Origin: Bacteroidota bacterium
Lineage (GTDB): Bacteria; Bacteroidota; Bacteroidia; Bacteroidales; Cfx3-03
DNA: 64,000 nucleotides
Assembly: GCA_013390605.1 (NCBI GenBank)
Contig: JACAUB010000001.1
Coordinates: 4,142,675 to 4,206,674, forward strand
Direction of reading: 5' to 3'
A program made the translations under genes and the position numbers. Positions 33,996-43,900 of the stretch are shown here, one piece after another (the first letter of the stretch is position 1; the number at the start of each line of letters is the position of its first letter). The notes under the pieces were generated by a model. The model was given only the letters and a program-made list of their open reading frames with translations, had not been told where the DNA came from and made no database searches.

Positions 33996-35051
33996 ATGTT
34001 TGAAGATCGAACGAATAAACGGACTGAGCTTTCTGAGCTCGGAGAATTTGGATTAATCAACCATCTTACCAAAGATGTTTTTATAAATCATCCTGAAACC
34101 ATTCGCGGTATTGGTGATGATGCAGCTGTTATTGAACCAACTGGAAAACAGATGTTGGTAACTTGCGATCTATTGGTTGAAGGTGTTCACTTCGACTTAA
34201 CTTATACACCATTAAAACACCTCGGATATAAAGCTGCGGTTGTTAATATCTCGGATATCGCTGCCATGAATGGTATCCCAAAACAACTTGTTGTAGGCAT
34301 TGCTGTATCAAACCGTTTCTCGGTTGAGGCAATTGATGAGATATATGCCGGTATTATGCTTGCATGCGAACGCTATAAGGTTGATCTGGTTGGTGGTGAT
34401 ACGACCAGTAGTCGTTCAGGTCTTTTCATTTCGGTTACTGCGATTGGTGAAGTAGAGCCTGATAAGGTTGTATATCGCAACACTGCTAAGGAAAACAATC
34501 TGGTTTGTGTTACCGGTGATCTTGGAGGTGCTTATGCCGGACTCCTTTTACTTGAAAGAGAGAAGAAGACCTACGAAGCGAATCCTGATATGCAGCCCGA
34601 ATTGGAAGGGTATGATTATGCATTGGAACGCCAGCTTAAACCTGAAGCCCGTATGGATGTAGTGCTTAAACTTAGAGAAGCCGGCATTTTACCTACCGCG
34701 ATGATTGATATAAGCGATGGTCTTGCTTCTGAGATACTTCATATCTGTAACGACTCGAAGATGGGTGCCGTAATTTATGAAGAAAAGATTCCTGTTGATG
34801 CTGTTGTAGCCGGAATAGCCGAAGAGTTTCATATAGAACCGGCTATTGCTGCCTTAAATGGTGGTGAAGATTATGAATTACTCTTCACAGTCGACATCAA
34901 CGACTTCGAAAAGATTTCAGCTATACCGGGTATTTCTATTATTGGTCATATTACCGAAGAGGCCTCAGGTGTAAACATGATGAGCAATTCGGGTTCTTTG
35001 ATTACTATTCGGGCTCAGGGCTGGGATCATTATCGAAACAACGAAGAATAA
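33996..35051 (+). CDS. thiL: thiamine-monophosphate kinase ThiL
   Basis: A 351-residue enzyme that phosphorylates thiamine monophosphate to thiamine diphosphate, the active cofactor. It has the AIR synthase-like fold with the signature GIGDDAAVI near residue 40, then LVTCDLLVEGVHFDLTYTPL, HLGYKAAVVNISDIAAMNG, and DLVGGDTTSS, the metal- and ATP-binding blocks. MFEDRTNKRTELSELGEFGL is the usual N-terminus of Bacteroidota ThiL, so I start at 33996 rather than at the earlier ATG at 33963. uvrC follows after 2 bases, implying one transcript. Confidence 0.95.
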   Translation: MFEDRTNKRTELSELGEFGLINHLTKDVFINHPETIRGIGDDAAVIEPTGKQMLVTCDLLVEGVHFDLTYTPLKHLGYKAAVVNISDIAAMNGIPKQLVVGIAVSNRFSVEAIDEIYAGIMLACERYKVDLVGGDTTSSRSGLFISVTAIGEVEPDKVVYRNTAKENNLVCVTGDLGGAYAGLLLLEREKKTYEANPDMQPELEGYDYALERQLKPEARMDVVLKLREAGILPTAMIDISDGLASEILHICNDSKMGAVIYEEKIPVDAVVAGIAEEFHIEPAIAALNGGEDYELLFTVDINDFEKISAIPGISIIGHITEEASGVNMMSNSGSLITIRAQGWDHYRNNEE

Positions 35052-35053
35052 AG

Positions 35054-36865
35054 TTGAGTACTATAAATAGATATTGGGAAAAGTTAGAACCTATCGTAAG
35101 GTCTCTGCCCGATACTCCCGGCATCTATCAATATTTTGATGCCGAGGGTACCATTATCTATGTTGGCAAAGCTAAGAATTTAAAAAGAAGAGTCACCTCA
35201 TATTTTACGAAAGACTCATCTCTTAGTGGAAAGGTAAGAGTAATGGTTCGTAAGATAGCCGACCTTCGGTATCTGGTTGTAGATACGGAACTCGATGCAC
35301 TACTACTCGAAAATAATCTGATCAAGGAATATCAACCCCGATATAATATCCTGCTCAAAGACGATAAAACTTTTCCATGGATCTGTATTCGTAACGAACG
35401 TTTCCCTAGAGTTACAACAACGCGAAACCGTATAAAAGATGGATCAGAATATTATGGTCCATATGCTTCAGTTAAGATGATGAATACCCTTCTTGATCTG
35501 ATCAGACGACTTTATCCGCTGCGTACCTGTAATTTAAATCTGTCCAAAAACCTTATCGATCAGGGGAAATATAAGGTTTGTCTCGAATATCATATTGGTA
35601 ACTGTAAAGGCCCTTGCGAAGGATATCAGGATGAGGAGGATTACAGAATATCTATCTCGGCCATTAGAGATATCATAAAGGGCAATATCAATAGTGCAAA
35701 ACAGGAGCTTTCTCGAATGATGATGGAGTATGCTGCAAGTCTAGCCTTTGAAAAAGCACATCTCATCAAAGAAAAGATTGATTTGCTTGATCGTTATCAG
35801 AGTAAATCATTGGTTGTAAATCCGATGATTCATAACGTAGATGTATTCTCTTTAGTCGAAGATGAAGGATCTGCTTATATTAATTTCATAAAGATTTCGA
35901 ATGGATCGGTCATTCAATCGCATACGCTGGAACTGAAGAAGCGACTTGATGAAAGTGCTGAAGAATTATTGATGCTGGCAATTGTAGAGGTACGCAGTCG
36001 TTATGAAAGTAATGCCCGCGAAATCATTGTACCTTTTTTGCCAGAAATAGAACTCCCGGGAGTTACATTCTCTGTACCGCAAAAGGGTGATAAGAAAAAG
36101 CTTATCGATTTGTCAGAGCGTAACGCGCACTATTATCAAATGGAAAAGCAGAAACAAAAAGATCTGGTAGATCCTGAACGACATCAACGTAGAGTGCTAA
36201 ATCAAATGATGACAGATCTTCGCTTGCAAGAACAGCCCGTACATATCGAATGTTTTGACAACTCGAATATCCAGGGTGCTTATCCTGTAGCGGCAATGGT
36301 AGTATTTAAAAACGCCAAGCCAAGTAAAAAAGACTACCGCCACTTTAATATCAAAACCGTTGAGGGACCAAACGATTTTGCATCTATGGAAGAGATTATC
36401 ACCCGTAGATATGCACGACTGCTCAATGAGAACCAACCACTTCCACAATTAATAGTAGTAGATGGAGGAAAAGGACAGTTAAGCTCAGCATTAAGAAGTT
36501 TAGAAGGATTAGGTCTTCGTGGAAAGATTAGTATTATCGGTATTGCCAAAAGACTGGAGGAGATTTACTATCCGGATGACTCAATTCCAATGTATCTCGA
36601 CAAGAAATCTGAAACACTTCGTATCATTCAACAGATGCGTGATGAAGCTCATAGATTCGGTATTACTCATCATCGGAAACGACGGGAAAAGGGTACAATA
36701 AAAACAGGATTGACAGATATAGAAGGTATTGGAAGTACTACTTCGGATAAATTGCTTAAGCAATTTAAATCAGTGAAGAAAATAAAAGAGGCTACTTTAC
36801 AAGAATTAGAGACTTGTGTTGATAAATTAAAAGCCCGTATCGTATTTCAATATTATCATCCTTAA
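35054..36865 (+). CDS. uvrC: UvrC, excision nuclease subunit C
   Basis: A 603-residue endonuclease of nucleotide excision repair, cutting DNA on both sides of a lesion marked by UvrAB. Domains: GIY-YIG nuclease (about 15-95: PGIYQYFDAEGTIIYVGKAK), a Cys cluster (CLEYHIGNCKGPCEGY), the UVR helix pair (about 200-235), the RNase H-like C-terminal nuclease (IECFDNSNIQGAYPVAAMVV, LPQLIVVDGGKGQLSSAL) and helix-hairpin-helix (LTDIEGIGSTTSDKLLKQFK). The start codon is TTG at 35054, 2 bases after the thiL stop; no ATG lies close by, and translational coupling would help this weak start. Confidence 0.96.
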   Translation: MSTINRYWEKLEPIVRSLPDTPGIYQYFDAEGTIIYVGKAKNLKRRVTSYFTKDSSLSGKVRVMVRKIADLRYLVVDTELDALLLENNLIKEYQPRYNILLKDDKTFPWICIRNERFPRVTTTRNRIKDGSEYYGPYASVKMMNTLLDLIRRLYPLRTCNLNLSKNLIDQGKYKVCLEYHIGNCKGPCEGYQDEEDYRISISAIRDIIKGNINSAKQELSRMMMEYAASLAFEKAHLIKEKIDLLDRYQSKSLVVNPMIHNVDVFSLVEDEGSAYINFIKISNGSVIQSHTLELKKRLDESAEELLMLAIVEVRSRYESNAREIIVPFLPEIELPGVTFSVPQKGDKKKLIDLSERNAHYYQMEKQKQKDLVDPERHQRRVLNQMMTDLRLQEQPVHIECFDNSNIQGAYPVAAMVVFKNAKPSKKDYRHFNIKTVEGPNDFASMEEIITRRYARLLNENQPLPQLIVVDGGKGQLSSALRSLEGLGLRGKISIIGIAKRLEEIYYPDDSIPMYLDKKSETLRIIQQMRDEAHRFGITHHRKRREKGTIKTGLTDIEGIGSTTSDKLLKQFKSVKKIKEATLQELETCVDKLKARIVFQYYHP

Positions 36866-36978
36866 ATTCTCCCATCATTTCGAAGCTGTTGAGATACTTT
36901 TACGATAATAGAATTAGTCGTTAGGATGTTTTGCCATGTAATAGAAATGACGAATCTTCATAAGTTACCTTGGAAAGG

Positions 36979-37392
36979 TTAACATCTACTGCATTTCTTT
37001 TCAAAGATGATATAATAAAATAATATACTTAATATAACGCCTACAGTATCAGCTATAAAATCGTTTAATTCACAACTTCTTCCTATAAACACCCATTTTT
37101 GAAGCAATTCTATAATCCCTCCAAACGCAATACCAATAATAGCATATATTGTAATCCATTGCTTTTTTACAGGCATTTTGCCACCCTTGAAAAAGCTACC
37201 ACCTGCAAGTAAAAGAACAAGCATTCCAAATAATCCCATATGGACTATCTTATCGGGTTTAAAAACATCCCAAATAGGAGAGATATGCGGAATGTCATTT
37301 CCTGGCATACCTGTAAGAACTAATATAAGTATTCCCCACAGATATGCCGGCCAGAAATAACGGAATATGATAAACCGTGCCGGTTTATTCAT
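36979..37392 (-). CDS. VanZ-like membrane protein
   Basis: A 137-residue membrane protein with four hydrophobic helices (YLWGILILVLTGMPGNDIP, HMGLFGMLVLLLAGGSFF, ITIYAIIGIAFGGIIELLQ, ADTVGVILSILFYYIIF) and the family pattern PDKIVHMGLFG and GGIIELLQKWVFIGRSCELN, DFIADTVGV. VanZ-type proteins are found in many bacteria; the founding member affects teicoplanin resistance, but the general role is unknown. The start overlaps the gcvH stop by one base (TAATG), so it is translationally coupled to gcvH. Confidence 0.88.
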   Translation of the reverse strand: MNKPARFIIFRYFWPAYLWGILILVLTGMPGNDIPHISPIWDVFKPDKIVHMGLFGMLVLLLAGGSFFKGGKMPVKKQWITIYAIIGIAFGGIIELLQKWVFIGRSCELNDFIADTVGVILSILFYYIIFEKKCSRC

Positions 37393-37772
37393 TAAACTCC
37401 AATTAATTGTTTGTAAGCTTCAGCTGATAACAACCCTTCCATTTGGGCAGCATCTTGAACACGGATTTTGATAATCCAACCATCACCAAATGGATCTTTG
37501 TTTACCAATTCGGGGTTACTTACTAATAAATCATTGAATTCAATGATCTCGCCACCAACAGGCATGTACATATCAGAAACAGTTTTAACGGCTTCAATAG
37601 TTCCAAAGGTTTCACCTTTATCTAATGATTCGCCAACTGTTTCAACTTCAATAAATACAATGTCGCCCAATTCATGTTGAGCAAAGTCGGTTACACCGAT
37701 ATAAGCTTCCTCGCCTTCAACTTTTAACCACTCGTGTTCTGCGGTATACTTTAAATTGTCAAGTACGTTCAT
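37392..37772 (-). CDS. gcvH: glycine cleavage system H protein
   Basis: A 126-residue lipoyl carrier protein. It shuttles the methylamine group between the P, T and L proteins of the glycine cleavage complex in the cytoplasm. The lipoylated lysine is Lys63 in TIEAVKTVSDMYMP. The N-terminus YTAEHEWLKVEGEEAYIGVT and the C-terminal EYDFSYNIW-like GDGWIIKI are typical, and the length is normal. gcvT and gcvP are not in the window. A -7-like box TACTTTTG lies at 37817-37810, about 40 bases upstream. It shares a transcript with the vanZ-like gene. Confidence 0.96.
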   Translation of the reverse strand: MNVLDNLKYTAEHEWLKVEGEEAYIGVTDFAQHELGDIVFIEVETVGESLDKGETFGTIEAVKTVSDMYMPVGGEIIEFNDLLVSNPELVNKDPFGDGWIIKIRVQDAAQMEGLLSAEAYKQLIGV

Positions 37773-37904
37773 AATGATCTTTCCTTTTAATAGTCGATGA
37801 AATTTTGTTCAAAAGTACTAATTCTCAATTTAGCAGAATAGATGTTCTCCTATTTTTATTGATTAAAAATAAGAATATTTTTTAAAAGCGTTAGCGCTTC
37901 ATTG

Positions 37905-40900
37905 CTATTGGCTAAGCATATAAGTAAGACTTACTCCTGCGCTGGTAGTAGAACTTAATGTTGTGATATAAGGCTCGTTAATGGTCTTATCGAAAAAGAG
38001 TCGCATATTCATTCGTTGACTTAACTGATAATCAGTAGAGATATTAATTGAAATTAGTCTCTTTCCTGCTGATATCTGATTAATGTCTTGATCTATACGC
38101 CTTAATACTGTTTTATCATCTTTTATTGAGAGATCAACTTTGATGTTTAGATCACTTTTAACCTTTGCATTTCTACCGGTTTCAGAAACAGTGATAAATC
38201 GCATATTTTTCAACTTATACCCCATTCCAATCAGAAACTCGTTAAGGGTAATCTCAGTAAGTTGGTTGTTTGCAAAACTAAGTGTGAGATTACGCATACG
38301 TTTGAATTCGAGATGCGAGGTAAGACTATTTTTCCACGTCATATCAATATTGAGTAATGGAGAAAACTGTTCTATTAAGTTAATACCATCAATCCTTTTA
38401 TCGGAAATAAAGTTTCCATTCTCTATCAATGACGGAAAGCCATTCGTCTCCTGGTAGTTAAGATTACTCAGATAACTTCCAATGCTATATGATGATTGAT
38501 AGCTATGCGATAGTGTGATTGATTGAAAGATATCTTTTATAAAATCCATTTCGCTAAGACCTGTGTAAGTTATACGCCAGTTCGGCATTGGGATGGATGG
38601 AAAAGCATTGAGTGATACTTTATCTGGATTCTTACCTGAATAAGCCGCAACAAATGCTGGAATTAGCACCTCCTGCGAAGTGGCTCCATAGCCTGTAGGG
38701 AATCCTGATTGATCATATGTCCCGGGCCAGTTAGGATTAGCCTTAGCCAGTCTTTCTGCCACCTGAAGTCTGTATTTTTTAAACTGATTAAACGTTGAAG
38801 AGATATGGTTGTTATCTTCAGTCTTAAAAGCTGTTTTGATCATCAAAAATGTCGTACTAAAATTTCCATTATCCTGAGGTGAAGAGGTATGAAATAGTCC
38901 ATCACTACCTGCCTTAAAGAACTCAGAATGATTAGATGATTCTGATCTATCAGCCGAAATATCAATAATGAAGTTACGAATAGGCTCTAGCCGCCCTTTC
39001 ATCGTTAATGTTTTATTATGTCGGGTTTGATATGGATTATTCAACAAAGTGTCTTTACTTAACCAATTATAGGCAACTGCATTTGACCGAATATCGCTTT
39101 GATCACCAAAGATAAAGCCCAAACCCGGAGCACGGTCACTCCATCGGTTACCCAATAAATCGGGTGTAGGGGTAAATCCCGGAAGCAGCATTGAGTTATT
39201 ATCAGAATAGGCAAATGAAAACTCTTTAAAGGAAAAGAGCATTTTGGCTAACATTACAGCTGTCTTAGCAGGAATACTCAGGTCGTTCCACGACAGTCCA
39301 CTCTTAGTGTTCGACGGTTGTTTACTTTGCTTATTGTCTGCACCAAAGCCAGGCTCTACTGCTAACACTCTTCGTAATAAGCCCCATTTATTGAAAAGTG
39401 TAGAGAATCGCAGTGTAGCATTTAATTGTTTCTGGGCGGCATTGTCTATTGTATTTCCCAAACGCGGCTGTAGAGACTTAGGCGATGCCTCCCATCTAAA
39501 CTGACCTGTATAACGAGCCGTACTATTTATCCAATCGAGGATCCATATCTTACTAAATGGTAGCGTATAGTTTACATTAGCAGTTTGAACATAGTTGGTG
39601 AGTGTTCCAAAACGAAGGATCTCATCTTTGATACTATCACGTTTACGCTGAAAATCATCAGAATTCCGGTTAATTTCACCTAACGGCTCGTTGATATAGG
39701 CATCGGCATTAGCCTGGAAATCGACCTTAAGAGATTGTGATAAATCCCAAAACAGACCATACGTACGAGTCCAATTCCACTTTTTGTAATAAACCGGATC
39801 TATCGTTACTAATGCATCACTTTTATTACGCATCAATCGAACATCATACTCTCGGTTCATATCAGAACGGAAAGAAAAAGCTCTGGGGAAAAGGTAAAAA
39901 TTAAAGTCCTTTATTGCCTGTAAAGCCTTTACAGAAGAGATTAATCCCAGATTTTCAAATGGTCTGAAATTCTTAGGATTTCCAGTATAATTATATCCTA
40001 ACCCACCTCTGTATGTCTTTTGAATGTCGTAATCAATATCAATATTCCGATGTGTAATTTCAGAATAAGCATATGTAAAATCAAAATTCTCAGGGTCATA
40101 AATCTTAGTGGAACGATTAGCATTTGTTAACCGTTCTTTATGTACATTAATTAAATTAAAATTACGACGAATGGTCAAATCTTCCGTTTTATTTTTCAAT
40201 GAGTCTTGCTGACTTTTATTTAATCGACTGAGTTGTTTCTGAAAGTCAACATCCGGATCAAGCGGATTAAACTCTGGTGTATTCTTTGATTCAGAATAGT
40301 CGAAATGCAATGGAACATGAATACCTGATTTCTCCGGTAAAAATTTCCCAAGTTCTACGTTGGTTGCAAAATCAAATTGAGTTACAGCCTCTAACTGTCG
40401 CTCATTTACCTTTTTTTCTATACTTCCAAACCCAGGAGTAGAATGCATGCCCGAGATAGTTACATCCCCCAAATCGGCCAGATTTGCACTGATACGACCG
40501 GTAGCTGCCCATGCTTGCTTCTCATTAAAATCAGTTAGTCGTAATTCGTTAACCCAAATTTCAGCAGACTTAACATCTCCATCGTCTTTATCGTTAACTA
40601 ATATCTTGCGTGGATTTCGAATACCAATCATAAAAGCTTTTACATCACTAACACTGGGCGTTCCTACAACGGTTATTTTGTTGTCTCCACTACTTACAGT
40701 AAATGGACTAATCATACTAACCCCCGGAGTCCTTCGAGAAATCATATCGTTTCGAAGTAATTTAGTATTGACTAAATCTTCAAAGGTTATTTCAATATTA
40801 TTTGCAGTAGGCCAGATAACATAGGGGTCTGAATTTGAGACATTCCACGGTGTAAAAGTGATAGGCATTTCATATTCATAATAGTTGCCGGTAAAGTCAG

Positions 40901-43900
40901 ATCCCATTCTGATAAACAGTGTAAGATCACCTTTCTGAAGCTCTTTATTCGCAAGAATCTTTTCGCCATGGACATACATTTTCAACTTTTTATATCGACG
41001 AAAATCGAAGTCTGTGGTTTTATAAGAACCGCGAGCATCACCATCGGCAAGGTTTTTTACACGCATAACCATTGCTTGCTCATTCAGTCTTTGGAGATTC
41101 GTAGTTCCATAGTTTATCTCTCTATCTATGCCCGGTGGAATAACATATGGAATGGGTTGGCGGTTTCCATTCTCTTCGAAACTGACAGTAGAAAGTTCAA
41201 ACCCGGTTGGATCGGGGGTTGGCAATGGAGCATTGTTTACTAAAAGGCTTTTATCATACGCTCTCCATTCACCTCGGACTAACTCAAAGGTAGCAAATCG
41301 ACAAACAACCTCTTCGTGGAAATTCTTCATAAACATTCTAATAAATCGAATGGAACGAAAATCTTGTATATTACCAACTACCTTATCCGGAGAGTGAATA
41401 GGTATTTTAAACTGATACCAGGTCACTTCGCCAACCTTTCCATTTTCAAGAGGAATTCCACTTGCTACACGTTTATCAGCAATGTAGTTCTCCCCTACAT
41501 TCATGTGGTTTGGTTGCAAATCTATTTTATATTGAAAATATCGTTCAGTTTCGTTCAGCGTATTATCATGATCTATATCTTCTGTATTGGGATAGTTGGT
41601 AGCTTGTGTAGAATATAATTCATTCGACTGCTCTGAAGCTGGTGAGTTAGCTTCGGCGCCGGTATATCGTTTGTATCGTGCTGAAATAGTGCCAAAGTTT
41701 GGATCATTATCATAATCAGATCCCCTGAAATAGTGATAATCATCATTGGCAGGATCTTTTTCTGCAGAAAGATAAGCTTCTGAAGTAGTTCCAAACAACC
41801 GTGAAATCTTATCCAGATAAGTGCCTTTAAAAAATGTACGTTCATCAGTATCAGATAAGCCATCATATCCTACATCCTGATATTTACGGGCAGTAACATT
41901 ATTATCAAAAGTTTGAACCAGTGCCTGAATCTTTGGAACTCTTCCCCAAATGGTAGTATCTACATTTATAACATCCTGCGTTGCAGGTAATCCATTCTCA
42001 AATCCTTTTCTTCCATCTCGTAAAAGATCTTCTGAAACATCACCCAGATTAAGATAAATCTGTCCCCCTTTATGATTTGGATTCTCCGAAAAAGGATCCA
42101 TCATCCAGAATTCTATATACTCTACATTGGCAGCATCAAAATCAGAGGTCTCAACTTTACGCATAATACCGCCCCATCTGGTTTCAGGATAACGTAATTT
42201 TCCATCAGAACCAATACCTGCCGACAATCCGGCAACGCCCTCTACATCAAAATTGTAAGGACCACGCTCTGAAGGATAATAAGCCATATTTAAAATCGGA
42301 AGGTTTACGGGTTGATTATTAGGAGGATCTGTATTGGGGAATACCTCTTGCTCACTAACTGCTCTTACACTATTGCGTGATAGTTCATCGCGATCTATAT
42401 TGCGTGGTCGAATACTACTCCTTCGATCATAAAAAAGTGGATCAATAATATACCATGACAATAAAGCACGATTAAAACCATAACGTAAACCCGTTCCGGG
42501 AGCAGCCTCGGGGAACATATCAGGTTGCACCTGACCTTGTGGAGTAGAAGCTAAGAACCAGGAAGCAGGATTTTTTAGATCGACAGTAGATTTACTACCC
42601 TCAAAATCGTCAATATATGAAGTACCGGCCTTACCAACCGTTCGTGAATGACCAGGTAAGAATTGTGCAAACTCACCACTCATCGTAATTTTGGAAGGAG
42701 CCTTCGTACTTATAAAGGGCAGTTTATCAACCAATCGTGTTAAAAAACGTGATTCATGTTGATAGTTAAAATCGGCTCCCCAGATAGTATTAGAAATAGG
42801 TTCGTTTCCAAAGTTGGTTTTTGGAGTCAGTGGCTTCTCTGACAAGTTCATGATGGTAGCCCCAATATTAAAATCTTTATTCACCCGATGATCAATACGA
42901 GCACCCAGAAGCGTTTGCGTTTGCACATTAAACATGGCATTATTCTCCATAGAAATATTAATAGGGGTTCCTGAATTTAGAATCCCCTCATTGATAATTC
43001 TAACCCGCCCAAGGGTATAATCTACAGTATAATCGATATTTTCAGCAAGCGGAATCCCTCCCGCAGTCACCTTTACAGAACCTTGCGGAACGTTGTAAGC
43101 ATTCAGGTTGATTTCCGACCCGGTAGCTGATTTATATTGTCCATCCAGAATAAACTTATTTTTATCAGGATATTGCATGGCTCCACTTTTAGGCAGTGTA
43201 TAGAGCGAGTCGTAACATAATTTGTCGGCCAGTACAGGGTCGGCCAGTTTAGATCTCAGATAATTTCCAAAAGGCTCTTTCACTGTAAAAAAGATACGTC
43301 CATTGCTGCTTTGAATTGTACCACCCGCATAATAGGCACTATCTATAAAGTCAAACTGACCATCAGGATTTGGATTATATTGTACATCAAGGTTATCAAG
43401 ATTTAATACTTTTAATAGTGGAACTCCCTTAATCGAACTCGAACCTTCTGAAAGATATGAGGTAGGAACACCATTATTGTTGCCTGCATATAGAATGTTG
43501 AATATAAAATCTTGTTTATTAATTCTATAAGCACCAATATTATACACATTCTTCATCATCAGGTTCCACATTGGAATATGTGAATTGAGGGCCGTACTTT
43601 TTAGTAATTTCACTACTAAACAGTTTGAGGATCCTATATTTTCGTCAGAAAACTCACCTACCTTATAGATTTTATTATCGCCTAACTGTGTATATTGAAA
43701 AGCAACAGCCAAAACCTGATTAGAACTCAGGGTGGTATTTAAAGAGATAAAACCAAGTTTGCTATTAAAACTATATTCTGTTGGATTTAGCTTTCGGGCA
43801 AGTTCAACCTTCTCAAAGTCGAGCCCGCCCGTCATTCTTTTCGTTCCGGTAAGATAATCAGATACCCCATTAATATTTCGAACCGTATTTATATCAAGTC

